A DNA stretch of 64,000 nt from Bacillota bacterium. GTDB taxonomy: Bacteria > Bacillota > Clostridia > Oscillospirales > Ruminococcaceae. Below, piece after piece: positions 15,026 to 24,296 of the stretch. Within the stretch, counting starts at the first letter, position 1; every line of letters begins with the position of its first letter. Both the position numbers and the translations under genes were made by a program. Under the pieces are notes generated by a model. It was not told the origin of the DNA. It worked only from the letters and a program-made list of their open reading frames with translations, and made no database searches. The stretch lies in NCBI GenBank assembly GCA_023460035.1, contig JAEWRN010000034.1, positions 130,303 through 194,302 of the forward strand. Reading direction: 5' to 3'.

Positions 15026-15775
15026 ATGGAAGAAGTCATTCGCATTGAAGGTCTGCGCAAATCCTTTGGGCAGAACGAAATTTTAAAGGGCATTGATTTT
15101 TCAATTCAAAAAGGCGAAGTCGTCTGCCTGATCGGTGCTTCCGGCAGCGGTAAGTCCACCATGCTGCGCTGCATCAATCTGCTGGAGGTTGCCACCGGCG
15201 GTGCCATCTATTTTCACGGTACCAATATTTTAGAGCAGACCCACGGCACGCGCGATTACTGCGCAAAGCTGGGTATGGTGTTTCAAAGCTTCAACCTGTT
15301 TGAAAATTTGACCGCGCTGCAAAACTGTGTAATGCCGCAGCGCAAGGTGCTGCATCGCGAAAAAGCGCAGGCAGAGAGCACGGCAATGGAATATTTGTCT
15401 AAGGTTGGTATGGAGCAATACGCCAACGCCAAGCCGCGCCAGCTTTCCGGCGGGCAAAAGCAGCGCGTCGCCATTGCGCGCGCACTTTCTATGGAGCCGG
15501 AAGCCATGCTGTTCGACGAGCCCACCAGCGCACTGGACCCTGAGATGGTGGGTGAAGTGCTGAAGGTTATTCGGGACCTTGCCGACAGCGGGCTGACAAT
15601 GCTGATTGTCACGCATGAAATGGCCTTTGCCCGTGAGGTGGCCGACCGCATTGTGTTTATGGCGGACGGTGTGATTGAAGAGCAGGGCACGCCGGAAGAG
15701 ATTTTTGACCATCCCCGCAGCGAGCGCACCCGGCAATTTTTGTCGCGGTTTCACGCCGCACAGCAAAACGGCTGA
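15026..15775 (+). CDS. Polar amino-acid ABC transporter ATP-binding protein
   Basis: 249 residues, GlnQ/HisP type. Walker A GASGSGKST is at 37-45, signature LSGGQKQR, Walker B MLFDEPTSALDPE, and H-loop VTHEM; all are intact and length is normal. ATG 15026 begins two bases after the permease stop in the second frame, with GGGGG about 10 bases upstream; the frame is open further 5' but reads through the permease. It should pair with the upstream binding protein and permease. A terminator follows. Confidence 0.94.
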   Translation: MEEVIRIEGLRKSFGQNEILKGIDFSIQKGEVVCLIGASGSGKSTMLRCINLLEVATGGAIYFHGTNILEQTHGTRDYCAKLGMVFQSFNLFENLTALQNCVMPQRKVLHREKAQAESTAMEYLSKVGMEQYANAKPRQLSGGQKQRVAIARALSMEPEAMLFDEPTSALDPEMVGEVLKVIRDLADSGLTMLIVTHEMAFAREVADRIVFMADGVIEEQGTPEEIFDHPRSERTRQFLSRFHAAQQNG

Positions 15776-15789
15776 ATGCTGTATAGCCG

Positions 15790-15823
15790 ACATGCCTCGG
15801 TAACTACCGGGGCATGTTTTTTG
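15790..15823 (+). terminator. Intrinsic terminator of the amino-acid ABC operon
   Basis: An 11-bp stem (ACATGCCTCGG / CCGGGGCATGT, one G-U pair), a 6-base loop and TTTTTT. Confidence 0.92.
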
Positions 15824-15870
15824 TAAAAGCTGCGCTATAAAAGCCCTTGCACAAATTGCAGGGCAGGGGC

Positions 15871-15899
15871 TTGTAATTTGTGTCAGGATATGATACACT
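15871..15899 (+). promoter_or_regulatory. Predicted promoter of rpsB-tsf
   Basis: TTGTAA, a 17-base spacer and TACACT, leaving a leader of about 105 bases before rpsB. In other bacteria the S2 leader mediates feedback by S2; I see G+C-rich inverted repeats here but cannot match a specific motif. Confidence 0.55.
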
Positions 15900-16013
15900 A
15901 ATTCGGCAATACGCACGCATTGCTTTGTTTACGTGTGCCCCGGCCCTGCCGGCCGGTGGTGGTAAACAGCAGCGGCAATGCGGAGGAAAAACAATTTTTA
16001 GGAGGATTTATTT

Positions 16014-16745
16014 ATGGCAGTCGTATCAATGAAACAACTTCTCGAAGCCGGTGTACATTTTGGTCACCAGACCCGTCGGTGGAACCCCAAAATGAAGAAG
16101 TTCATCTTCACCGAGCGCAACGGCATTTACATCATCGACCTGCAGAAGACCGTTAAAATGCTGGATAACGCGTACAACTTTGTGCGTGACCTTGCAGCAG
16201 AGGGCGGCACCGTGCTGTTTGTCGGCACCAAAAAGCAGGCACAGGATTCCATCCGTGAAGAGGCCGAGCGCTGCGGCATGTACTACGTGAATGCCCGCTG
16301 GCTGGGCGGCACCCTGACCAACTTCCGCACCATTCGCAAGCGTATTGACCGCCTTGAGCAGCTGAAAAAGATGCGCGAGGACGGCACGTTTGATTTGCTG
16401 CCCAAAAAAGAAGTGGTCAAGCACGAGCTGGAAATTGAAAAGCTGGAAAAATTCCTTGGCGGCGTGAAGGACATGAACAAGCTGCCGAAGGCAATGTTTA
16501 TTGTTGACCCGCACAAAGAGCGCATCGCTGTTTCGGAAGCGAAAAAGCTGAACATCCCCATCATCGCGATTGTGGATACCAACTGTGACCCGGATGAGAT
16601 CGACCACATCATCCCCGGCAACGACGATGCAATCCGTGCCGTGCGCCTGATTTCGGGTGCTATGGCGGACGCCGTGCTGGAAGGCCGTCAGGGCGTTGCA
16701 GATGCTGCACAGGAGCAGAAGGCAGCCGAAGGCGCCGAGGCTTAA
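16014..16745 (+). CDS. rpsB: 30S ribosomal protein S2
   Basis: 243 residues, normal length. The opening MKQLLEAGVHFGHQTRRWNPKM and the FVGTKKQAQD, NARWLGGTLTN and IPIIAIVDTNCDPD segments are diagnostic of S2, which binds the 30S head-body junction and is needed to bring S1. A strong TAGGAGG lies ten bases before ATG. The C-terminus is Ala/Glu-rich, as is common. It is co-transcribed with tsf 49 bases later. Confidence 0.98.
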   Translation: MAVVSMKQLLEAGVHFGHQTRRWNPKMKKFIFTERNGIYIIDLQKTVKMLDNAYNFVRDLAAEGGTVLFVGTKKQAQDSIREEAERCGMYYVNARWLGGTLTNFRTIRKRIDRLEQLKKMREDGTFDLLPKKEVVKHELEIEKLEKFLGGVKDMNKLPKAMFIVDPHKERIAVSEAKKLNIPIIAIVDTNCDPDEIDHIIPGNDDAIRAVRLISGAMADAVLEGRQGVADAAQEQKAAEGAEA

Positions 16746-16794
16746 GGTGTGCAACCCCAACGAAGATAAGTGAATACAGGAGGTAACTGAAATT

Positions 16795-17712
16795 ATGGCA
16801 TCTTTTAGTGCAATGGACGTAAAAACCCTGCGTGAGCAGACTGGCTGCGGCATGATGGATTGCAAAAAGGCCCTCACCGATGCAGACGGCGATTTTGACA
16901 AAGCAGTTGAGCTGCTGCGTGAAAAGGGCCTTGCGGCCCAGACCAAAAAGGCGGGCCGCATTGCTGCCGAGGGTATGGTTTACGCTGAAGTAGATACCGA
17001 TAAAAAGGTTGGCGTTGTTGTTGAAGTGAACGCCGAAACCGACTTTGTCGCGAAGAACGATAAATTCAAGTCGCTGGTGTACGGTATTGCCCGTGCAATC
17101 ATCGAGCAGAACCCTGCCGATGTTGAGGCGTTGATGGCCTGCAAAATGGAGGACGGCACTGTTGAAACCGCCTTGCAGGAGCGCATTTTGGTCATTGGCG
17201 AAAACATGAAAATTCGCCGCTTCACCCGCTACGAGGGCGATTGCGTTTCGTACATTCACGGCGGCGGCACCCATGCGGTGCTGGTGGCGTTTGATACCGA
17301 CCTTGCTGGCAACCCCGACTTTGAAGTCTGCGGCAAAGATGTTGCGATGCAAATTGCAGCTGCGAACCCCGCATACGTCAACGAGAGCGAAGTGCCGGCA
17401 GAGGTTATTGAGAACGAGAAGAAGATTCTGCTCGCTCAGATTGAAAACGACCCCAAAATGGCAAGCAAGCCCGAGCAGGTCAAGACCAAAATGGTCGAGG
17501 GCCGTATCGGCAAGTATTACAAAGAGAACTGCCTGCTTGACCAGCCGTTCGTAAAGGACGACAAGATCAGTGTTGGCGGGTATCTTGCCGACACAGCCAA
17601 GAAGCTGGGCGGCAAAATTGGCGTTCTGCGTTTTGAGCGCTATGAAAAAGGCGAAGGCCTTGAGAAAAAGCAGGAAGATTTTGCTGCTGAAATCGCCGGC
17701 ATGGTGAAATAA
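16795..17712 (+). CDS. tsf: Elongation factor Ts
   Basis: 305 residues, standard length. It begins with the UBA-like domain (VKTLREQTGCGMMDCKKAL), followed by the conserved NAETDFVAKNDKF segment and dimerisation core. EF-Ts exchanges GDP for GTP on EF-Tu. AGGAGG precedes the ATG. The rpsB-tsf pair is ended by a terminator just downstream, so pyrH-frr is a separate transcription unit here. Confidence 0.98.
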   Translation: MASFSAMDVKTLREQTGCGMMDCKKALTDADGDFDKAVELLREKGLAAQTKKAGRIAAEGMVYAEVDTDKKVGVVVEVNAETDFVAKNDKFKSLVYGIARAIIEQNPADVEALMACKMEDGTVETALQERILVIGENMKIRRFTRYEGDCVSYIHGGGTHAVLVAFDTDLAGNPDFEVCGKDVAMQIAAANPAYVNESEVPAEVIENEKKILLAQIENDPKMASKPEQVKTKMVEGRIGKYYKENCLLDQPFVKDDKISVGGYLADTAKKLGGKIGVLRFERYEKGEGLEKKQEDFAAEIAGMVK

Positions 17713-17723
17713 AAAATACACGA

Positions 17724-17755
17724 AAAGAGCTGCTCTGCTGGGCGGCTCTTTTTTT
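17724..17755 (+). terminator. Intrinsic terminator after tsf
   Basis: An imperfect AAGAGC..GC / GC..GCTCTT stem followed by seven T, 12 bases after the stop. Confidence 0.88.
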
Positions 17756-17876
17756 GCGCAAATTTAGCGCTAAAGGCTGTTATATTGCGGCTTTTTGGTA
17801 ATTTAAAGGCAAGTTGCCGCAGCCGGGCACAGCGCCCGGGCAGCAGTGGCGTGTTTTGCGGGTTGCCGGTTTGTGC

Positions 17877-17905
17877 TTTACAACCGGGGGCAACTATTGT
17901 AAAAT
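17877..17905 (+). promoter_or_regulatory. Predicted promoter of the pyrH...polC block
   Basis: TTTACA, a 17-base spacer and TAAAAT, about 60 bases before pyrH. It is the only good promoter seen upstream of the run of genes from pyrH to polC. Confidence 0.62.
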
Positions 17906-17966
17906 AGAGTGAGCAAATATGCGGGCGTTTGCCCGCCTGAATAGTATCTTAGGCGGTGGTTTATTT

Positions 17967-18680
17967 TTGGAACTGAAATACAAACGAATTTTATTAAAAC
18001 TGTCCGGCGAGGCCCTTGCCGGCGACCAGAAAGTCGGCATTGATTACCCCACGGTGCTGCGCATCTGCGAAAGCATCCACAAGGCGCAGTCTCTTGGGGC
18101 TGAAATTGCCATTGTGGTGGGCGGCGGAAACTTTTGGCGCGGCCGGTCCAGCGGGGATATGGAGCGCACGCGCGCAGACCAGATTGGCATGCTGGCAACG
18201 GTAATGAATGCCCTTGCGGTAGCCGATGCGCTGGAGCACCTTGGCCTTGAAGTGCGGGTGCAAACAGCGATTACCATGCAGCAGATTGCAGAGCCGTATA
18301 TTCGCAACCGCGCGACCCGTCACCTGGAAAAAGGCCGTGTTGTAATTTTGGCCTGTGGTACCGGCAACCCGTTCTTCTCTACCGATACGGCCTCGGCGCT
18401 GCGTGCGGCCGAAATCAATGCAGATGTTGTATTTAAGGCCACCATGGTGGACGGCGTGTACGACAAGGACCCGCACAAATTTAGCGATGCAAAAAAATAC
18501 CACACTTTAACATTCACCCGCGTGCTGAACGACCAGCTTGCGGTGATGGATTCCACCGCGGCCACCATGTGCCGCGACAACAGCCTGCCGTTGTTGGTAT
18601 TTGACATTTCTGACCCTGAAAATATTGTCCGCGCTGTGCGCGGTGAGGACATTGGCACATTAGTGAAGGAGGAACAGTGA
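17967..18680 (+). CDS. pyrH: UMP kinase
   Basis: 237 residues, amino-acid-kinase fold, converts UMP to UDP. Motifs: KRILLKLSGEALAG at the N-terminus, VVGGGNFWRG, DQIGMLATVMNAL, the ATP-binding GTGNPFFSTD and ATMVDGVYDKDP. I chose TTG 17967 because AGGCGGTGG, one base from a perfect Shine-Dalgarno, lies seven bases before it and the protein then starts like its relatives; an in-frame ATG at 17919 has no such signal. The stop (TGA ending 18680) is one base before the frr ATG. Confidence 0.95.
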   Translation: MELKYKRILLKLSGEALAGDQKVGIDYPTVLRICESIHKAQSLGAEIAIVVGGGNFWRGRSSGDMERTRADQIGMLATVMNALAVADALEHLGLEVRVQTAITMQQIAEPYIRNRATRHLEKGRVVILACGTGNPFFSTDTASALRAAEINADVVFKATMVDGVYDKDPHKFSDAKKYHTLTFTRVLNDQLAVMDSTAATMCRDNSLPLLVFDISDPENIVRAVRGEDIGTLVKEEQ

Positions 18681-18681
18681 C

Positions 18682-19236
18682 ATGAGTGAGATCGTTCAAA
18701 AATACGAGTCCAAGATGGAAAGTGCAGTGGACCACTTTTCTCGCGAGCTGCTGACCATCCGTGCGGGCCGCGCAAACCCCGGTATTTTAGACCATATTAC
18801 GGTAGACTATTACGGCACGCCGACCCCAATCAACCAGGTTGCGGCAATCGCCGTTTCTGAGGCGCGTATTCTTACGATTCAGCCGTGGGATGCCTCGATG
18901 CTGCACATGATTGAAAAAGCAATTTTGACCAGTGACATCGGCATCAACCCCACCAACGATGGCCGCATTATGCGTCTGGTTTTCCCGGCCCCGACAGAAG
19001 AGCGCCGCAAAGCCCTGACGAAGGACGCACAAAAAATGGCGGAGGATGCAAAGGTTGCGGTGCGCAATGTGCGCCGTGAAGCCATGGATAAATTCAAAGC
19101 ACAGAAAAAAAACAGTGAGCTGACCGAGGATGACCAGAAGCGTCTGGAAGAAGAGACGCAGAAGGTGACCGACAAGTTCATTAAAAAGATCGATCAGGTT
19201 TGCGAAGAAAAGATCAAAGAGATCATGGAGATCTGA
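18682..19236 (+). CDS. frr: Ribosome recycling factor
   Basis: 184 residues, normal length. Conserved RAGRANPGILDHITVDYYGT and IQPWDASMLHMIEKAI segments are present, with the long helical bundle at the C-terminal half. With EF-G it splits post-termination ribosomes. ATG follows AAGGAGGA, partly inside the end of pyrH, so the two are coupled. Confidence 0.97.
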   Translation: MSEIVQKYESKMESAVDHFSRELLTIRAGRANPGILDHITVDYYGTPTPINQVAAIAVSEARILTIQPWDASMLHMIEKAILTSDIGINPTNDGRIMRLVFPAPTEERRKALTKDAQKMAEDAKVAVRNVRREAMDKFKAQKKNSELTEDDQKRLEEETQKVTDKFIKKIDQVCEEKIKEIMEI

Positions 19237-19309
19237 TGCAGCAGCAAAAGTGCCGGGCCGCATGCAATACGTGCGGCTCGGCCTTTTCCGAAACCGGGAG
19301 GGTAGCGGC

Positions 19310-20023
19310 ATGGCACAGCAAAACAGCAGCGCACAGGGGCTGCATATTGGTTTTATTATGGATGGCAACGGCCGTTGGGCCAAGAAACGCGGCCTGCCGC
19401 GCAATATGGGGCATTCTAAGGGCGCGCAGGTTTTTCAGGACATGGTAAAATACTGCAAGCAGCTTGGGGTGCAGGCCGTTACCTTTTACGCATTTTCAAC
19501 AGAAAACTGGAAACGCCCGCAGGATGAAGTGGACGCTATTATGAAGCTGCTCAAAGAATATCTGCTGCGCGCGTTTGACTATAAAAAAGAAGATAACCGC
19601 ATTATTGTATTGGGGGACCGCTCGGTGCTTACCCCCGAAATTCAGCAGCTGATTTTTGAAATAGAGGACGGCACAAAGCAAAATACCGGCATGATCATCA
19701 ACGTGGGCATCAATTATGGCGGCAGAGAAGAAATTACCCACGCTGCGCGCGCGCTGGCCCAGCAGGTGGCAGACGGCAAGTTGCTACCGCAGCAAATCAA
19801 TGAAGAACTGCTGGCAGGGCAGTTGTACACGGCGGGCCAGAAAGACCCTGATTTTATCCTGCGGCCCAGCGGGGAAAAGCGGCTGTCAAACTTTATGTTG
19901 TGGCAGGCGGCCTATTCAGAGTTCGTTTATATGGATGTGCTTTGGCCAGATTTCACAAGAAAAAATTTAGACGAGGCAATTGCCGAATTTAACAGCCGCA
20001 GCCGGCGCTATGGCGGCATTTAA
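19310..20023 (+). CDS. uppS: Undecaprenyl diphosphate synthase
   Basis: 237 residues, cis-prenyltransferase that builds the C55 wall-lipid carrier. The catalytic Asp18 lies in IMDGNGRWAKKRG; FSTENWKRP and the diphosphate-binding RPSGEKRLSNFMLWQ follow. ATG 19310 is preceded by GGGAGGG; the upstream extension of the frame is not conserved-looking. It lies between frr and cdsA, the classical order. Confidence 0.96.
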   Translation: MAQQNSSAQGLHIGFIMDGNGRWAKKRGLPRNMGHSKGAQVFQDMVKYCKQLGVQAVTFYAFSTENWKRPQDEVDAIMKLLKEYLLRAFDYKKEDNRIIVLGDRSVLTPEIQQLIFEIEDGTKQNTGMIINVGINYGGREEITHAARALAQQVADGKLLPQQINEELLAGQLYTAGQKDPDFILRPSGEKRLSNFMLWQAAYSEFVYMDVLWPDFTRKNLDEAIAEFNSRSRRYGGI

Positions 20024-20044
20024 GCCGCATTGGGAGGTTTACCA

Positions 20045-20908
20045 ATGAAAACACGGGTTATTACTTCGCTGGTCGGTATCCCCATTCTTTTTCTGGCGTT
20101 ATATTTTTACAATACCTTCTTTTTTAACTTGATTATTGCGGCGCTTTGCCTGATTGCACTGTACGAAATTGTCAGCGCATTTCAAATTAAAAACCCGTTT
20201 TGGCTGTACCTGGCACTGGTGCCGATGGAACTGATTTTAATGTTGAGTGACCGGCAGAGCATTCGCCGGTTTGTTCCGTTTTTGCTGTTTTTGTTTATTG
20301 TTTATATTGCGGTTTGCGTGATTTTTGAATTTCGCGAGCTGAGCTTTGCACAAATCAGTGAGACAGTTCTGTTTTGTAGTATTGTGGCTTTTGGCTTTTA
20401 TGCCATTATTTCATTTAAAACCCTATTGCCGTTTGAGCAATACCATTACGATGCCCTGTACCTGATTATGCTGGGCTTTGGTTTTGCATGGGGCGGGGAC
20501 ACAATGGCGTATTTTACCGGCAGAGTTTTTGGCAAACACAAGCTGGCCCCCACCCTTAGCCCGCACAAAACGATAGAGGGTGCGGTGGGCGGCATTTTGG
20601 GCAGCATTTCACTGGGGTTGCTGTTTACGTGGGTTTACTCCTTGCTGCTGCCGGTCATCGAGCCCGGCACCACGGCTTCAATCAGCGGGCACAACTACCT
20701 GATTGTGTGCGGTGTGGGTGTAGTGGCCAGTGTGCTGGGTATTATGGGGGATCTCTTTACTTCCGGCATCAAACGCCAGTGCGGCATTAAAGATTATGGG
20801 TCTATTTTCCCGGGGCACGGCGGTATTCTGGACCGCTTTGACAGCGTTATTTTTGTCATGCCGTTTGTGTCGCTGCTTACCCGGGTGCTGCAGTTTGTGC
20901 AGCGCTGA
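20045..20908 (+). CDS. cdsA: Phosphatidate cytidylyltransferase
   Basis: 287-residue membrane enzyme making CDP-diacylglycerol for phospholipid synthesis. About seven to eight hydrophobic helices and the C-terminal signature SGIKRQCGIKDYG..FPGHGGILDRFDS are intact. ATG 20045 follows GGGAGG. It is 21 bases after uppS and 20 before dxr. Confidence 0.95.
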   Translation: MKTRVITSLVGIPILFLALYFYNTFFFNLIIAALCLIALYEIVSAFQIKNPFWLYLALVPMELILMLSDRQSIRRFVPFLLFLFIVYIAVCVIFEFRELSFAQISETVLFCSIVAFGFYAIISFKTLLPFEQYHYDALYLIMLGFGFAWGGDTMAYFTGRVFGKHKLAPTLSPHKTIEGAVGGILGSISLGLLFTWVYSLLLPVIEPGTTASISGHNYLIVCGVGVVASVLGIMGDLFTSGIKRQCGIKDYGSIFPGHGGILDRFDSVIFVMPFVSLLTRVLQFVQR

Positions 20909-20928
20909 CCCCCAAAGAAGGGAATTCC

Positions 20929-22092
20929 ATGAGCAAACTAATTACATTGCTGGGGTCTACCGGCTCAATTGGTACCCAGACGCTGGATGTCGTGCGGGCG
21001 CAGGGATACCAGGTATTTGGCCTTGCTGCAAACCGCAGCACAGAACAGCTATTGTTGCAAATTGCCGAATTTCACCCCAGTGTCGTTGCCGTTGCAGATG
21101 AAGCTGCGGCGCAGCAGGTGCGCGACGCGGTTGTGACGATGCAAAACCCGCCCGCCGTGCTGGGCGGTACCGCAGGCCTGTGCGAGCTTGCCGCCATGCC
21201 GGGTGCAGAGCTGGTGCTCAACGCAATTGTCGGCATTGCCGGCCTTGCCCCTAGCCTTGCGGCGGTAGAAAGCGGCAAGGACCTTGCGCTTGCCAATAAA
21301 GAAAGCCTTGTCACCGGCGGTGCGCTGGTCACGCAGGCGGTACGGCAGCACGGGGTGAAACTGCTGCCGGTAGACAGTGAGCATTCGGCCATTTTTCAGT
21401 GCCTGCAGGATGCGGCATCTGCCAAAGCACTGAAAAAGATTTTGCTTACCGCTTCGGGCGGGCCGTTTTTTGGCAAAACCCGTGCCGAGCTGCAAACGGT
21501 AAAAGCAGCCGATGCGTTAAAACACCCCAACTGGAGCATGGGCAGCAAAATTACGATTGACAGTGCGTCGCTGATGAACAAAGGGCTGGAGCTGATTGAG
21601 GCGGTCTGGCTGTTTGGCGTAACACCGCAGCAGGTACAGGTCGTTGTGCAGCGGCAAAGCGTCATTCACTCTATGGTGCAGTTTAGCGATAACTCTGTTT
21701 TGGCCCAGCTTGGCGTGCCGGATATGCGCATCCCCATTCAGTACGCACTCACCTGGCCACAAAGGGTACCCGGCCCGGCACCGGAGCTTGATTTTACCAC
21801 TCTTGGGCCGCTGACATTTGATGTGGCCGACGAAGAGACCTTTTGCAGCCTTGCGGCGGCAAAGCAGGCGATTGGGCTGGGCGGCCTTGTGCCGGCGGCA
21901 CTTAACGGTGCAAACGAAAAAGCGGTAGAGCTGTTTTTGCAGGGCAAAATCAGCTTTTTACAGATCGGCGAAATTGCACAGCGCACGGTGCAGCATTTTA
22001 GCAGTGCGGTGGGCAGTTACACGTTACAGGACGTATTTGATTGCGACGCCGAAGCACGGCGTTTCGCACAACAGAACACAAGCGGTCGTTAG
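20929..22092 (+). CDS. dxr: 1-deoxy-D-xylulose 5-phosphate reductoisomerase
   Basis: 387 residues, first committed step of the MEP isoprenoid pathway. The NADPH-binding GSTGSIGTQTLDV lies at the N-terminus; ANKESLV, VDSEHSAIFQ and the metal/substrate loop MVQFSDNSVLAQLG are intact. The protein supplies precursors that uppS, encoded two genes upstream, polymerises; ispG of the same pathway is two genes downstream. Confidence 0.97.
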   Translation: MSKLITLLGSTGSIGTQTLDVVRAQGYQVFGLAANRSTEQLLLQIAEFHPSVVAVADEAAAQQVRDAVVTMQNPPAVLGGTAGLCELAAMPGAELVLNAIVGIAGLAPSLAAVESGKDLALANKESLVTGGALVTQAVRQHGVKLLPVDSEHSAIFQCLQDAASAKALKKILLTASGGPFFGKTRAELQTVKAADALKHPNWSMGSKITIDSASLMNKGLELIEAVWLFGVTPQQVQVVVQRQSVIHSMVQFSDNSVLAQLGVPDMRIPIQYALTWPQRVPGPAPELDFTTLGPLTFDVADEETFCSLAAAKQAIGLGGLVPAALNGANEKAVELFLQGKISFLQIGEIAQRTVQHFSSAVGSYTLQDVFDCDAEARRFAQQNTSGR

Positions 22093-22145
22093 CCGTACCG
22101 TAAAACAACCGGCCCCCAAAGCCGGTATTTGTTGAAGGAGAAGCT

Positions 22146-23177
22146 ATGTCTTTATTCATTACGATTCTGGTGTCGATTTTGGTGTTTGGCGGTGTTATTT
22201 TTATTCACGAGTTTGGCCATTTTGCGACGGCCAAGCTTTGCGGCATTCGCGTAAATGAATTTGCCATTGGCATGGGGCCCACACTGATTCATTTTACGCG
22301 CGGCGAAACCACTTATGCACTGCGCCTGTTGCCAATTGGCGGTTTCGTGAGCATGGAGGGGGAGGACGAAGAGTCGACCGACGAGCGCTCGTTTACCCGT
22401 GCCCCTGTTTACAAACGTATTTTGGTTGTTGTGGCCGGTGCGGTGATGAACCTTGTGCTGGGGTTTGTGGTATTGCTGATTTTGGTTTCACAGCAAAGCG
22501 CAATTACCAGCCGCACGGTCAGTCAGTTTTCTGAAAACGCTTCCACGCAGGCAAGCGGGCTTGCGCTGGGGGATGAAATTATTGCGGTCAATGGCCGGCG
22601 TTGCTTTATTGCCGACGACATTGTGTACGAGTTTATGCGCACCCAAAACGGCACGGCAGATCTCACTGTGTTGCGCGACGGCAAAAAGGTCGAGCTGCCG
22701 CAGGTGAAATTTGAGACCAAAACGCAGGCAGACGGTTCTACCGGCCTTGTGATTGATTTTAAGGTGCTTCCGCTGGAGAAAACCCCGCTGAACGTGTTGC
22801 GCGAAGGTGGGCTGTGGACGGCTTCGTTGTCCCGCATGATCTTCCTCAGCCTTGTTGACCTTGTCACCGGGCGGGTGGCAGTCAATAATCTGTCCGGCCC
22901 GGTGGGCATTGTCACGGTAATCAGTGAGGCGGTGTCGGTTGGGTGGCAGCCAATTTTAATGATTCTTGCCATGATTACCATCAACCTTGGCATTTTTAAC
23001 CTGATTCCGTTCCCGGCGCTGGACGGCGGCAAATTGTTCTTGCTGATTATCGAGGGGATACGCCGCCGACCGCTGGCACAAAAGTATGAAATTGCCATCA
23101 ACTTGGGTGGCTTTGCGGTGCTGATGCTGTTAATGGTGTTTGTGACATACAACGATATTGCACGGTTGATTCACTGA
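22146..23177 (+). CDS. rseP: Site-2 intramembrane metalloprotease RseP/RasP
   Basis: 343 residues. The zinc motif HEFGH (H21-H25) is in the first transmembrane helix, a PDZ domain follows (around residues 125-200, LALGDEIIAVNG), and the third zinc ligand lies in PFPALDGGK near 293. It cleaves membrane-bound anti-sigma factors and remnant signal peptides. ATG follows AAGGAG. The gene sits between dxr and ispG as in most Firmicutes. Confidence 0.95.
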   Translation: MSLFITILVSILVFGGVIFIHEFGHFATAKLCGIRVNEFAIGMGPTLIHFTRGETTYALRLLPIGGFVSMEGEDEESTDERSFTRAPVYKRILVVVAGAVMNLVLGFVVLLILVSQQSAITSRTVSQFSENASTQASGLALGDEIIAVNGRRCFIADDIVYEFMRTQNGTADLTVLRDGKKVELPQVKFETKTQADGSTGLVIDFKVLPLEKTPLNVLREGGLWTASLSRMIFLSLVDLVTGRVAVNNLSGPVGIVTVISEAVSVGWQPILMILAMITINLGIFNLIPFPALDGGKLFLLIIEGIRRRPLAQKYEIAINLGGFAVLMLLMVFVTYNDIARLIH

Positions 23178-23209
23178 CCCGTGTAGTTGCGGCAGAAAGG
23201 ACCTATAAC

Positions 23210-24253
23210 ATGAGAATGCTTCGAAAAGAAGTGAAGATAGGCAATACTACAATTGGCGGCAACCATCCGATTGCCGTGCAAAGCATGCTGAACCGCCCCA
23301 TCAGTGACATTGCGGGCAATGTGGCGCAGGCAAAAAGCCTTGCCGCAGCGGGTTGCCAGATTATCCGGGTAACAGTGCCGCATGAACAGGACGCAAAGGT
23401 CGTCGCGGCCATTAAAGAGGCTGTTGACCTGCCGCTTGTCGCGGATATCCACTTTGATTACCGTGCGGCCATTGCGGCGGCCGAGGCCGGTGCGGATAAA
23501 ATACGCATCAACCCCGGCAATATTGGCGGTGACGACCGTGTTGCTGCGGTGGTGCAGGCATGTAAAGCAAAAGGCCTTCCCATTCGTATCGGGGTCAACG
23601 CAGGCAGCCTTGAAAAAGGCTTGCTGGCACAGTACGGGGCACCAACGCCAGAAGCACTTTGCGAAAGTGCCCTGCGCCATGTTGCCATTTTGCAGCGGCA
23701 TGATTTTGATAATATCGTCATCAGCATCAAGTCCAGCCACGTGCCCACCGTGTTGGCAGCCTACCGTTTGCTGGCGCAGCGCTGTGACTACCCGCTGCAC
23801 ATTGGTGTCACCGAGGCCGGCACCTACCGCATGGGGCTTATTAAATCGGCCATGGGGATTGGCGGGCTGCTGCTCGACGGCATTGGCGATACCCTGCGGG
23901 TGTCGCTGACCGACGCGCCGGAAAAAGAGGTGCAGGCCGGGTTTGATATTCTGCGCGCCGCCGGCTTTGCCGTGCCCGGGCCGGAAATTATCAGCTGCCC
24001 CACCTGTGGGCGCACCAATATTGATATTGCAAAAATTGCGCAGGAAGTTGAAGAACGGCTGCACGGCTGCAAAAAGCAAATTAAAGTGGCCGTGATGGGC
24101 TGCGTGGTCAACGGCCCGGGTGAAGCCAAAGAAGCGGATATTGGCATTGCCGGCGGGGTAGACAGCGCGGTGCTGTTTATCAAAGGGCAGCAAATTCGCA
24201 CGCTGCGCGGGGATATCGTAGGCCAGTTGATTGACGAGATTGAAAAGCTTTGA
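23210..24253 (+). CDS. ispG: 4-hydroxy-3-methylbut-2-enyl diphosphate synthase (IspG/GcpE)
   Basis: 347 residues, a [4Fe-4S] enzyme of the MEP pathway that turns MEcPP into HMBPP. The TIM barrel contains PIAVQSMLNRP and the repeated GADKIRINPGNIG; the iron-sulfur domain has SCPTCGRTNIDI (two Cys) and MGCVVNGPGEAKEAD (third Cys). The short bacterial form without the plant insertion. ATG follows AGAAAGG. Confidence 0.97.
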   Translation: MRMLRKEVKIGNTTIGGNHPIAVQSMLNRPISDIAGNVAQAKSLAAAGCQIIRVTVPHEQDAKVVAAIKEAVDLPLVADIHFDYRAAIAAAEAGADKIRINPGNIGGDDRVAAVVQACKAKGLPIRIGVNAGSLEKGLLAQYGAPTPEALCESALRHVAILQRHDFDNIVISIKSSHVPTVLAAYRLLAQRCDYPLHIGVTEAGTYRMGLIKSAMGIGGLLLDGIGDTLRVSLTDAPEKEVQAGFDILRAAGFAVPGPEIISCPTCGRTNIDIAKIAQEVEERLHGCKKQIKVAVMGCVVNGPGEAKEADIGIAGGVDSAVLFIKGQQIRTLRGDIVGQLIDEIEKL

Positions 24254-24296
24254 CCCTTTTCAAAGCAATTAAAACGGGTAAAAGGGGGTACGCAGT

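Noticed and set aside
15900..16013. S2-binding leader structure for rpsB autoregulation
   Set aside because: Inverted repeats are present but do not match a pattern I can support, so no regulatory RNA is called.
16660..17721. 353-codon open frame antisense to tsf, and a 311-codon frame antisense to rpsB
   Set aside because: Both are shadows of strongly conserved genes on the other strand; they have no plausible start signal and no recognisable domain, and arise from G+C-rich codon bias.
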